A stretch of DNA of 64,000 nt from the NCBI GenBank assembly GCA_050300015.1, contig JBNKWZ010000029.1, forward strand, positions 62,001 through 126,000, written 5' to 3'. Every line of letters begins with the position of its first letter. Position 1 is the stretch's first letter. Of this stretch, positions 52,060 through 60,821 are shown one piece after another. Under the pieces are notes generated by a model that was not told where the DNA came from, did no database searches, and worked only from the letters and a program-made list of their open reading frames with translations. Position numbers and translations under genes: made by a program. The stretch comes from CAYZQH01 sp050300015 (lineage in GTDB: Bacteria > Pseudomonadota > Gammaproteobacteria > Pseudomonadales > Cellvibrionaceae).

Positions 52060-54984
52060 TTACAAACGCTCAATCTCAAGCGCCAAATCTTCGGCCAATT
52101 TCTCGTTGCTAAAGTCTGTCACAACTGCAGTACTGGCGCGTTCCGGCGCAAAATAGGTGGCCGCCACTCGCTTTAAGTCATCGGCAGTGGTACTGAGTAA
52201 CTGCTCTCTGAAGGCTTGGCGTTTGGTTAAGGTTCTGCCATGCAGCCCTGCATGGAATAAGCGCTTGGCCCGGCCTGCGGGTGAATCGGGCTTATCAATG
52301 CCCGAAACAACTCCCAGGATGGCTTCTTCGATAGCTTGCCATGATATGTCCGAATCCAAAACCCACTGAATAGAACGGTCGAAATCATCTAAGGTTTCGA
52401 CCAGGCGTGGGTCTCTGTAAGAATAAAAGCGGAAAGACGCCGAATTGTTGTCTTGCCCAGCGCCACTGCCATAAGCGCCACCTTGTTCGCGAATGGCGCG
52501 ATGTAAGAATCCGTTTCTCAAAACGTTACCCAGCACCACCAGGGGCGCAGCATCCGTATGCGTCATGGGCACAGTGGGGAAGGCTTTTGCGCAAAAATTG
52601 ACTTGCGAATTGGTCAGCCACGCCTGCTTAACGGTAAAGTTTTCGCGGGGCAATTCCCATGAAGGTGTTTGTTGTGCGCACTCAAACTGGTCAAATACGC
52701 TATTGAACTGGCTGAAAAGACGCTCCTGTTGAGGTGCCTCGGCAATCAGTAGGTATTCACGTTTGGCTCCTTTGAGTCGCTCGTGTATTTGCGCCAAGGC
52801 GCCACAAAAGGCTTCGACTTCGGCGGGTTGCTCCAAGGATTTATCCAGCGCTTTTATTGCACGAATGCCACCCAGCCCACCCAGGTCATGGCTCAACTTA
52901 GAGGCCGCGCACATCCCTGCCGTGGCGGCGGACATGGCCAGCGCATGACCGTTGCTGGTAATGCTTTGCTCACGACCAGCGCGCATTTGCGCCACTAACT
53001 CTTTAATGCGTTTGGGAGCATTAAAATTGGCGTGGGTAAGCGTTTTTTGCATCAACTCACTTAGGGCTAAGTGGTTTCGGTTCAAGGCCTTGCCAGAGAA
53101 GGTTACAAAGCGATGGGTACTGTGAACGTCGTCTACTTGCGCGCGAATGCTGGTGAAGGCGGAAAAACTGCCTGATACTGCGGCCTGCCACTTTTGCACG
53201 CTCAAATAGTCTTGGTCTGCAACGCCGACTTCGGTGACGCAACTGGCGTAATAGGGGAGGTTGCTGAGTAAATTCTGGGGTAACTCGGGTAATTCAATGA
53301 TGACTTGCTGATACACGAGGCCATTCGTTCCCACATCATATCGAGTGAGCTTTTGTGCGGTTTTGGGCAATTTAACCTCTGAGCCTTCTAGATGAGACTC
53401 CTTGGCGGGCACGTCCTCCAAAGTGACCTTCGGTAGAATGCTTTCGTCATCGATTTGTGACTGACGTTGCTCCAGAGCCTGGGCGTTGGCCAGAATGGCC
53501 GAAACCTCTTGTTCAGTGAGGCGCGCCTTTTTTGCCTCCAAGTCTGCTGCAACTGCAGCCTCCTTGCGTGCATTCATTTGTGTATCGGGTTTTAACGTCA
53601 AGCGAACTCGGTGTGCATTGTCCAACAATAATTTTTGGACTTGGTTTTTAATAAAGTCAGGGTCCTGAATAGCTTCTCGCAGAGTCGTTAACGCGCTGTC
53701 CACATCTAAAATAGACACTGGATCACCCCGGTGAGTGGCGGCCGTCAAGGCATTCATGATGATTTGCAATCCAAATGGATAGTGGTCGCCACCAATCTCT
53801 CTTTGATGAAGCTCTAATTGATGTAGTGCAGCTTCAATATCCTCAGTGGGAACGCCATTTTGTGCGATGGTATTAAGACAAGCCAATATGGCTGCCTCAA
53901 TGGCGTCGGCGTCTGTGCGTTTGCAACCTTCAAGGCCGCATAAAAAGGTTAACTCTTTTTGTGAGTCATCCAGGCCGCACATGGGTGAGGGGCCGTTGCC
54001 AAAAGGTGAAGTCTCTAATAGGTGCAACAAGGGTGACGCGCTGTTGTCGAGTAAAAGGCTGGAGACCAGTTGAGCGGTCAAGGCTTCTTTGATATCAGTG
54101 GTTTTCCCGAGAAGCCAGCCGATGACCACGTGGCACTTGTTATCAGCGTATTCGCTCTCGGCGATGGGGTAGCATTGCTCTACACTGACGGGTGCAAACA
54201 ACCGCTTCTCGTCTGCGACACTGATGTCGTGATCCAGTTTGGTAAAATGACAGAGCGCTAACTCTTCGAACTGTGTTTGCAACGAAACAGCAGGAATGTC
54301 GCCGTAAGTCATGAAAATGGCATTGCTCGGATGGTAGTGGGTCTTGTAGAACTCGGCCAACTGTTCATAGGTAAGGTCGGTAATGCAATCTGGGTCCCCA
54401 CCACTGTTGTAATGGTAGGTGGTGGTTGGGTGCAAGTATTGGTTAATGGTGTGCCACAATTGTGAAGAGATGGAGCTCATAGCCCCTTTCATTTCGTTGT
54501 ACACCACACCCTTAACAGTGAGCGCAGAGGTGGGGTCGTCGGGTTGTGCAAATTCTAGGCGGTGGCCCTCCTGGGCAAAGTCCAGGGGGTCGAGACGCGA
54601 GAAAAATACGGCGTCAAGATAGACGTTTAGGAGGTTGTCGAAATCCTTGCGGTTAACGCTGGCAAAGGGGTAGGCCGTCCAGTCTGAACTGGTAAAAGCG
54701 TTCATAAAGGTATTGAGTGATCTTCGAGTCATCATGAAAAAGGGATCCCTGACGGGATACCGCTTAGACCCACACAAGGCCGTATGCTCTAGAATATGCG
54801 CCACGCCCGTTGAATCTTCTGGTACCGTACGTAGGGCCACCAGAAACACATTCTCGGGGTTGTCGGCGGCTACATGAATGTGCTGCGCACCTGTTGCGGT
54901 GTGTTGATATTCTTCTACGGTGACATTGAGTGAGGGTATGGCTTGAGTGCGGATTCTGGTGAATGCCGGATGGGCATTTTGCAT
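52060..54984 (-). CDS. M16C metallopeptidase (presequence-protease-like)
   Basis: 974 residues, the usual single-chain length. The inverted zinc motif HILEH (His63, Glu66, His67) is followed by SKRYPVRDPFF and the third ligand in VVYNEMKGAMSS. The C-terminal half (about 530-974) is a second, inactive M16 clamshell with the Arg/Tyr pair region AIREQGGAYGSGAG. There is no signal peptide, so it probably acts in the cytoplasm on oligopeptides. GAGGTC precedes the ATG. Divergent from the DUF599-kinase cluster. Confidence 0.92.
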   Translation of the reverse strand: MQNAHPAFTRIRTQAIPSLNVTVEEYQHTATGAQHIHVAADNPENVFLVALRTVPEDSTGVAHILEHTALCGSKRYPVRDPFFMMTRRSLNTFMNAFTSSDWTAYPFASVNRKDFDNLLNVYLDAVFFSRLDPLDFAQEGHRLEFAQPDDPTSALTVKGVVYNEMKGAMSSISSQLWHTINQYLHPTTTYHYNSGGDPDCITDLTYEQLAEFYKTHYHPSNAIFMTYGDIPAVSLQTQFEELALCHFTKLDHDISVADEKRLFAPVSVEQCYPIAESEYADNKCHVVIGWLLGKTTDIKEALTAQLVSSLLLDNSASPLLHLLETSPFGNGPSPMCGLDDSQKELTFLCGLEGCKRTDADAIEAAILACLNTIAQNGVPTEDIEAALHQLELHQREIGGDHYPFGLQIIMNALTAATHRGDPVSILDVDSALTTLREAIQDPDFIKNQVQKLLLDNAHRVRLTLKPDTQMNARKEAAVAADLEAKKARLTEQEVSAILANAQALEQRQSQIDDESILPKVTLEDVPAKESHLEGSEVKLPKTAQKLTRYDVGTNGLVYQQVIIELPELPQNLLSNLPYYASCVTEVGVADQDYLSVQKWQAAVSGSFSAFTSIRAQVDDVHSTHRFVTFSGKALNRNHLALSELMQKTLTHANFNAPKRIKELVAQMRAGREQSITSNGHALAMSAATAGMCAASKLSHDLGGLGGIRAIKALDKSLEQPAEVEAFCGALAQIHERLKGAKREYLLIAEAPQQERLFSQFNSVFDQFECAQQTPSWELPRENFTVKQAWLTNSQVNFCAKAFPTVPMTHTDAAPLVVLGNVLRNGFLHRAIREQGGAYGSGAGQDNNSASFRFYSYRDPRLVETLDDFDRSIQWVLDSDISWQAIEEAILGVVSGIDKPDSPAGRAKRLFHAGLHGRTLTKRQAFREQLLSTTADDLKRVAATYFAPERASTAVVTDFSNEKLAEDLALEIERL

Positions 54985-55041
54985 GATGACCTCGTTATGT
55001 TTAAGTATCTGGTTTCAGTGTACGCCGAACGATTTAAGAGC

Positions 55042-55086
55042 GGTAGTCTGAGGCGCAGTGCTCTGAGGCGTAGTATTCAGAGGTAC
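55042..55086. repeat. Three 15-bp tandem repeats upstream of the M16C gene
   Basis: GGTAGTCTGAGGCGC (55042-55056), AGTGCTCTGAGGCGT (55057-55071) and AGTATTCAGAGGTAC (55072-55086) share the core TCnGAGG. The array lies in the divergent gap between the M16C and DUF599 genes, 58 bases from the M16C start and 60 from DUF599. It may be a regulator-binding array or simple slippage. Confidence 0.6.
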
Positions 55087-55145
55087 AGTGTGCCGTGCGA
55101 TCTGCCATTAATTCAACTCTATAAAATGATAGTAAGGGGTGCCCA

Positions 55146-55901
55146 GTGAGTATCGAAGCCTTTCTCGCACATTGGCGAGATTTCGCAGCCACGGGATGGC
55201 TGTTTTTCTGTTGGCTGGGTTACAGCTATTTTGCTCGGTACCGAGCGCGGTCCACCTATTGTATTGCATCGGTGCTACACCGGTATCGCCAAAATTGGAT
55301 GACCTCCATGCTCGCGCGTGAGAATCGAATTGCCGATGCCTCGCTATTGTCAAATCTGGAGCGCAATGCCAGTTTTCTCGCATCGACGGCCATTTTGATC
55401 ATTGCCGGCCTGGTGACGACACTGGCCTCCATCGAAAAAGTTCATAGCATGCTGAGTGCCGTGCCGTTTTCACACTCCAACCTCAGTCCGATGGTGTTGC
55501 AATTCAAAATATTGGTGATGCTGATGATCTTTATTTATGCCTTTTTCACCTTTACCTGGGCCATGCGTCAATATGGTTTTTGTGCCGTTATGCTTGGTGG
55601 TGCGCCAATACTCTCTGAAGGGCAGGCGAGTAGCGAAGACGTGGAACGCTACGCTTACTATACGGCGAAAGTGATTGATCAAGCCGGCCATAGCTATAAC
55701 TATGGTCTTCGCGGGTATTATTTTTCTCTATCGATTTTGGCCTGGCTTTTGAGCACTTGGCTATTTGTGATTGCAGTGGCTGTGGTGGTGGGGGTACTTT
55801 ATGGGCGTGAATTTCATTCAAAAACACTTAGTGCGTTGATTAAAGCCAGTGATTTATCGCTGAAAGACATACGACAACCTAGGCGTTGGCATCAAGAATG
55901 A
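55146..55901 (+). CDS. DUF599 membrane protein
   Basis: 251 residues from GTG at 55146 (AAGGGGTG upstream). It has four predicted membrane helices, around 17-33, 79-97, 118-138 and 194-217. The motifs LARENRIADASLLSNLERNASFLASTA and SYNYGLRGYYFSLS (split here as two blocks, residues about 57-83 and 178-191) are typical of DUF599, whose function is unknown. It precedes the kinase gene by 53 bases on the same strand and may belong to its operon. Confidence 0.78.
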   Translation: MSIEAFLAHWRDFAATGWLFFCWLGYSYFARYRARSTYCIASVLHRYRQNWMTSMLARENRIADASLLSNLERNASFLASTAILIIAGLVTTLASIEKVHSMLSAVPFSHSNLSPMVLQFKILVMLMIFIYAFFTFTWAMRQYGFCAVMLGGAPILSEGQASSEDVERYAYYTAKVIDQAGHSYNYGLRGYYFSLSILAWLLSTWLFVIAVAVVVGVLYGREFHSKTLSALIKASDLSLKDIRQPRRWHQE

Positions 55902-55954
55902 GCAAACAGCCGAGTGCCTGTAATATGCGTTTAGACCCAAGGTGAACCTAATCA

Positions 55955-57547
55955 ATGGATGAGTCGGATAAAACTCAAATTCGAAGCGACGATGAGGCCG
56001 CGACGCGCATCGCGCCCACAAAGCTTAATGAGCCGGTCCAGGCAAAGACGATTGCGCGTGACGATTCCCTCACTGAGGTGCGCGACATGGTGGAAGACAC
56101 CATAGCCCGTGCACAGACATCGTTGGGTAAAACACAACTTGCTCCTCCCTCAGGTTTAACTGACCATTCGCCTGGGCGAGATCATACTGCGGCGACCAGT
56201 AATAGTATTTTTGCCAATCTTGACCGAAAAATTGCAGAGCAATACAAAGGTAAAAAACTGCTCAAAGAGCGATTTGCGCTACTGAATACCTTAGGTACCG
56301 GAGGTATGGGTAATGTGTATCTTGCCAAAGACTTGCTGCGCGAAGAGATGGAAGACAGTGCGCCGTTCGTTGCCATTAAGGTTCTGAATGAGCGTTGCCG
56401 GAGCCTGCCGGGCGCACTGCAATCTTTGCAGCGAGAAGCTAAAAAGGCGCAGACGCTTTCTCACCCCAATATTGTGACCGTGTATGATTTTGACCGTGAT
56501 GGTGAAACCGCGTTTATTACCATGGAATATATCGATGGTGTGGAGCTGAAGGAGGCTATGCGTGGCAGCCGGCCCATGCACCATCAACAGGTTATGAAGA
56601 TTGTAGAGCGAGTTGCACGTGGCTTGGCGTATGCGCATCAGCAAGGCTTTGCGCATTCTGATATTAAGCCTGCCAATATTTTTTTGGCAAAAGATGGTAC
56701 GGTTAAAATATTGGATTTTGGTATTGCTAAAGCGTTTAAGGATGCAGTGAAAGAAAAGCGCACCCTTGCCGATCAACTCACCGAAGGAGCCTTGACACCC
56801 AATTACGCCAGTGCAGAAATGTTACGAGGACAGACACCTATCGCCAGCGATGACGTGTATGCATTGGCGGTAATGGCGTATGAAATGCTTGCCGGACACC
56901 ACCCCTTTGTGGATGAAAAGGGTAAGCCCATCCCGGCAGACGTGGCACAAAATATTCATGCCAAAGTTGGGCACATTCCCCATGTGCCCAAGCGTCACAT
57001 GCGTGCTATTCGCAAAGGGTTGTCTTTTGCTCGATCGGATCGTTTTAAAGACGCAGGCTTGTTTATAGATGCCATCAAGCCCCGGAATCTTAAAAAAGAC
57101 TTTGCATTACTGAGTTCTGCCGCGCTCGCAACAGGCATTATTATTTTTGGAGTTGGCCAGGGTTTGGAACAGGTTGTTCCGAGTGTCAACAGTTTGAAAT
57201 CCGAGCTCACCGATGTTGCTGAAACGGTTGTGGAGGCAGATGCACTCTTAGACAATGGTGAAATTGATATGGCCCACCGCCTGTATTCACAGGCGTGGGA
57301 ATTGGCAAATGATCTCACTGCAGAAGATGTGACGGAACGCGAGAAAACCCATGCGATATTGGAAGATCGAATGGGAAAGGTCGCGGATGCCCTCATTCAG
57401 CTGGCAAAGGCACCCGATATTGATGAGTACCAACTGCGAGAGTTGTTTGTTGCGCTTGAATTCTTATTAAAAGATGAAATTACAGATAACCCCAGAAAAA
57501 TTAAAAACGCAATGAATTCTATTCAAGAACGTATTGATCAATTTTAA
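55955..57547 (+). CDS. Transmembrane Ser/Thr protein kinase with HSD catalytic loop
   Basis: 530 residues; AAGGTG lies before the ATG. Residues 1-95 look disordered and repeat short Thr motifs (KTQIR, ATRIA, KTIAR, KTQLA). The kinase domain is about 107-375: Gly loop LGTGGMGNV (113-121), Lys142 in VAIKV, Glu161, catalytic loop HSDIKPAN (234-241, HRD changed to HSD), DFG at 254-256, and YASAEM in place of APE. One membrane helix follows at about 383-402, then a helical, TPR-like periplasmic tail (to 530). The catalytic Asp and Asn are intact, so activity is expected. It is followed after 38 bases by the metacaspase gene. Confidence 0.88.
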   Translation: MDESDKTQIRSDDEAATRIAPTKLNEPVQAKTIARDDSLTEVRDMVEDTIARAQTSLGKTQLAPPSGLTDHSPGRDHTAATSNSIFANLDRKIAEQYKGKKLLKERFALLNTLGTGGMGNVYLAKDLLREEMEDSAPFVAIKVLNERCRSLPGALQSLQREAKKAQTLSHPNIVTVYDFDRDGETAFITMEYIDGVELKEAMRGSRPMHHQQVMKIVERVARGLAYAHQQGFAHSDIKPANIFLAKDGTVKILDFGIAKAFKDAVKEKRTLADQLTEGALTPNYASAEMLRGQTPIASDDVYALAVMAYEMLAGHHPFVDEKGKPIPADVAQNIHAKVGHIPHVPKRHMRAIRKGLSFARSDRFKDAGLFIDAIKPRNLKKDFALLSSAALATGIIIFGVGQGLEQVVPSVNSLKSELTDVAETVVEADALLDNGEIDMAHRLYSQAWELANDLTAEDVTEREKTHAILEDRMGKVADALIQLAKAPDIDEYQLRELFVALEFLLKDEITDNPRKIKNAMNSIQERIDQF

Positions 57548-57585
57548 CCATTGCATCGAGTGAATATCACTTAAGGATAATCAAC

Positions 57586-59274
57586 ATGAATTGGATACTT
57601 AAAATGCCGGATTTTAATGCTAAGACTTTAATCCGTAATCGTTTAAGTTGGGTGGTGTTATCGGTTGTGCTTGGCGGGTGTAATCAATCTACACCCACCA
57701 AGCCCGATGAATCAGCCAGTGAAGGCTTTACGGAAGTGAGCGATTTATATGTGGTGGACTGTCTATTGCCTGGGCAGGTAAGAAGCTTAGGTGGTGCCAA
57801 GTTTTTAAGTGCTCGGCGTCCCATTCGGACAACTGCGGTGGATTGTAAAATACGTGGAGGTGAATACGTTGCCTATGATCGTGCAGATTATCGCTCCGCA
57901 CTCAATGTTTGGTTGCCCAAAGCCGAAGAGGGTGACCCAGAAGCCCAAAACTACGTGGGTGAAATATTTGAAAAAGGCCTAGGGCAGGCACCTGATTACA
58001 GTTCTGCGGTTGCTTGGTATCAAAAGGCAGCGGAACAAGGGTACTCGCGAGCGCAAATTAACTTGGGTTATCTATATGAGAAAGGGTTGGGTGTACCAGA
58101 AGATGTGACTGTTGCGTTAAATTGGTATCGTAAAGCCTCTGGTATTGGTGATGATGCTTTGGTGTTAAACAGCGAGGCCCAAGCCCAATTGGCACAAACT
58201 CGGGCAAAATTAACAGCAGAGCTCAGCAATGCTAACGTTCAAACCGAATTTCTGCAAAGCCAGATTGCCAACTTACGAGAGGTTGTGACGCAACAAACTG
58301 AGGCGGCAAGACAATCCACCGTCAACCCTGAGGCGCTGGTGGAAGCCAATCAAAAAATTGACGCGCTGATGGCACTGTATCAAAAAGCCCGAGATGAACG
58401 CGATGCGCTAACTGGAGAGCTTAAAAATATGGAAGTGGCGTATCGGAACTTTAGCAACGCTGATCTTTTGGTGCCTGCGGATTTAGAGAAAGGTGAGCAG
58501 CGGGTTTATGACGATATTAATTTTGGCCGATATTTCGCCCTCATCATTGGTAATCAAGATTACTTATTTTTGGATGATTTGCGCTCACCGAAACGAGATG
58601 GTGAGCGACTCAAAGAGATATTGGAAACCAAGTATGGATTCAGTACTCTGTTTTTGTCCGATGCGAACGAGAAGTCTATTTTAAATACCATTAATGACTT
58701 TTATGACCAGATTGGCGAGAAGGACAATTTGTTAATCTATTACGCAGGCCATGGTAATATCTCCCGTAGTGAGCAAAGCCGGACTGAACGTGGGTATTGG
58801 TTGCCTGTGGATGCCAGTCGCGAAAACATCTCTAATTGGATTAATAATTCTGTCATCAGTGATCATTTGGATCGTCTGAAAGCGCGCAGTGTACTGGTGA
58901 TTTCTGATTCCTGTTATGCGGGCTATCTAGGGTCTGCGAAAAGCCCTTTTTTGTTCGGTGTCAGTAGTAAGGCAGACAGTAAGCAGGTCGTTGAGGCTGG
59001 GCTCAAGCGTCGTTCGCGTGTGGTGATTTCTTCCGGTGGTGTCAAGCCTGTGTTAGACGGCTCTAATCAAACCCACTCGGTATTTGCGGGTGCTCTAATT
59101 GAAGTGCTCGAACAGAATGAAGGGGCGTTGAAAGACAGCAGTTTATTTGCCCAACTGTCGGTCAACGTGCGTAAGAGAAGTGACGCTGTGGTAGAAACGC
59201 AAACGCCCGAAATGAAGCCTGTGCGCGAAGCGGGGCATGAAGGGGGCACCTTTTATTTCGTGCCGGTTCACTAA
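57586..59274 (+). CDS. Metacaspase-like lipoprotein with Sel1 repeats
   Basis: 562 residues; AAGGA lies nine bases before the ATG. A lipobox LGGC (Cys32) predicts periplasmic anchoring. Two Sel1 repeats lie at about 116-185 (AQNYVGEIFEKGLG, AQINLGYLYEKGLG), a coiled coil at about 195-290 and a C14 caspase domain at about 310-560. The catalytic dyad is His389 in YYAGHGN and Cys443 in ISDSCYAG. Metacaspases cut after Arg or Lys. The pairing with a transmembrane kinase suggests an envelope signalling or regulated proteolysis module. Target unknown. Confidence 0.86.
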   Translation: MNWILKMPDFNAKTLIRNRLSWVVLSVVLGGCNQSTPTKPDESASEGFTEVSDLYVVDCLLPGQVRSLGGAKFLSARRPIRTTAVDCKIRGGEYVAYDRADYRSALNVWLPKAEEGDPEAQNYVGEIFEKGLGQAPDYSSAVAWYQKAAEQGYSRAQINLGYLYEKGLGVPEDVTVALNWYRKASGIGDDALVLNSEAQAQLAQTRAKLTAELSNANVQTEFLQSQIANLREVVTQQTEAARQSTVNPEALVEANQKIDALMALYQKARDERDALTGELKNMEVAYRNFSNADLLVPADLEKGEQRVYDDINFGRYFALIIGNQDYLFLDDLRSPKRDGERLKEILETKYGFSTLFLSDANEKSILNTINDFYDQIGEKDNLLIYYAGHGNISRSEQSRTERGYWLPVDASRENISNWINNSVISDHLDRLKARSVLVISDSCYAGYLGSAKSPFLFGVSSKADSKQVVEAGLKRRSRVVISSGGVKPVLDGSNQTHSVFAGALIEVLEQNEGALKDSSLFAQLSVNVRKRSDAVVETQTPEMKPVREAGHEGGTFYFVPVH

Positions 59275-59282
59275 CGCTGTAA

Positions 59283-60164
59283 TTAATTGGGCTTTATCAA
59301 AGCACGGTGTAGCTGATGCAATACGCCCGGCCATAGGGTCTGCCAGCAGCAAATGTGATCACCCTCCGAAAGCAAATAAAAAAGGGCTTTCGGATCCTGT
59401 CGCGCAGCTTGCTGCGTCAGCTGCCAGGGGACGGTCTCATCATTTGGGGCGGCATAATGCCAGCGCAGTGTTGACGGAGGAAGGCTCACGTCCACCGCAT
59501 TGAGGGAGGTACTAAGAGGTGTGTATCCCAGTGTGTTTGTCCAGGCTTGGTGATCTAAATTGGCGCCAAGTGTGATGACGGTACGAACATCTTGTCTCAG
59601 GGAGGCCAAAATCATGGCAATACTGCCGCCGCCACTGTGGCCTATCAACACGATTTGTCGATTTGGTGATGACGTTTGTATCGCATCTAAAGCGAGATTC
59701 ATCTGAGTAATAATCGTGTTTGAATAACGACCTGAGGTCCACAGTGTTTTTTCGCACGCAACAGGCAATTTTTTTTGTCCGAAACATGGGCGCTGCAAGT
59801 AAGCGGCCGAATAGGGGTCTGCCATCATCAGTTTTAAAGCAGTTAATTGAGTGCTGCTAGGGTTTGACGGTGGCAAACGGTTCATCCACCAGTTCCGGCC
59901 GTCACCCTCTAAATAAACATGAAGAAGCGTTTGATCATTGGTACGTTGAGGCTGGTTGATACCCTGTGGCGAATTGAACAGTACCTCAATCGGTAAGGGC
60001 GTGGAGCCCAAAACCCTCTGAGCTTTACACTGTGGGCATAGCGTGGTGGGTGCAACAAAAGTCGCGCAGCCTGTGAATATGGCCAAAAGTGTTAAAAAAC
60101 AAAGGCGAACAGGCGTCAACGAGCGCCAGTGCCATGGCCTATTTATGGTTAGGGGGCGTGTCAT
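59283..60164 (-). CDS. Alpha/beta hydrolase lipoprotein
   Basis: 293 residues from the ATG at 60162-60164, which leaves a lipobox FTGC. The nucleophile elbow is LIGHSGGGS, the oxyanion region HVYLEGDGRNWW, the acid probably in APNDETVPW and the His in SEGDHICCW. There is a CxxC in LCPQCKAQ just after the lipobox. It overlaps the diguanylate cyclase gene by 26 bases and ends the polyamine-to-hydrolase run. Substrate unknown. Confidence 0.72.
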   Translation of the reverse strand: MTRPLTINRPWHWRSLTPVRLCFLTLLAIFTGCATFVAPTTLCPQCKAQRVLGSTPLPIEVLFNSPQGINQPQRTNDQTLLHVYLEGDGRNWWMNRLPPSNPSSTQLTALKLMMADPYSAAYLQRPCFGQKKLPVACEKTLWTSGRYSNTIITQMNLALDAIQTSSPNRQIVLIGHSGGGSIAMILASLRQDVRTVITLGANLDHQAWTNTLGYTPLSTSLNAVDVSLPPSTLRWHYAAPNDETVPWQLTQQAARQDPKALFYLLSEGDHICCWQTLWPGVLHQLHRALIKPN

Positions 60165-60813
60165 CAAAGAGCGCACTTTTTTCTGCATCCGCCACTTGGT
60201 GATCCTGTTTTGTGGGTAGTGTTTCGGAGCAGACTTGGTTACGACCATTATGTTTGGCGCGATACAGTTGTTTGTCGGCACGCTCAACAAAAGTTTCAAC
60301 ATTTGAAGGTAGCGAATGGAGGTGAATCGCCACGCCAAAGCTTGCCGTTGCCGATAACTGTTGTTCGCCTATATCAATGGTGAGCGCGGCGATGTTTTCT
60401 CTTATGCGTTCACTTACTTGAATGGCTGTGAGTAGGGGGGTGGATGGCAAAATAACGGCAAATTCTTCACCGCCATAACGACAAGCAATGTCGATTTTTC
60501 GAATGGAATTTTTGATCGCGGTAGCCATATGTTGAAGGACCGTATCGCCAGCAAGGTGTCCATAAGTATCGTTAATACGTTTAAAATGGTCTATATCCAA
60601 TAAGATCAAACTGGTGGGTTGATGCGTGCGACAACTTCGTTCAAGTTCCACCTCTATAGCATTTATAAAGTGACGCTTGTTGTGCAAGGAGGTCAAGGCA
60701 TCTGTGTGCACTTGTGTGGCTAAGAGGGAAACCTGTTCTTTTAGCTGCTCCACCTCGTCGTAGATAGGGCAGGCCTTTTTACCTTTTGGACATGAGGGTG
60801 TGGAATCAGGCAT
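60139..60813 (-). CDS. Small diguanylate cyclase (GGEEF) with N-terminal Cys motif
   Basis: 224 residues. A single GGDEF domain (about 40-195): DALTSLHNKRHF, DIDHFKRINDTYGHLAGD, active site YGGEEFAVIL and an inhibitory site RKID five residues before it. The N-terminus carries CPKGKKACPIYDE and a short coiled coil instead of a normal sensor domain. It makes cyclic di-GMP. The gene lies 8 bases after nspC, so its expression is tied to polyamine synthesis. Confidence 0.88.
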   Translation of the reverse strand: MPDSTPSCPKGKKACPIYDEVEQLKEQVSLLATQVHTDALTSLHNKRHFINAIEVELERSCRTHQPTSLILLDIDHFKRINDTYGHLAGDTVLQHMATAIKNSIRKIDIACRYGGEEFAVILPSTPLLTAIQVSERIRENIAALTIDIGEQQLSATASFGVAIHLHSLPSNVETFVERADKQLYRAKHNGRNQVCSETLPTKQDHQVADAEKSALFDDTPPNHK

Positions 60814-60821
60814 TTTGAATA

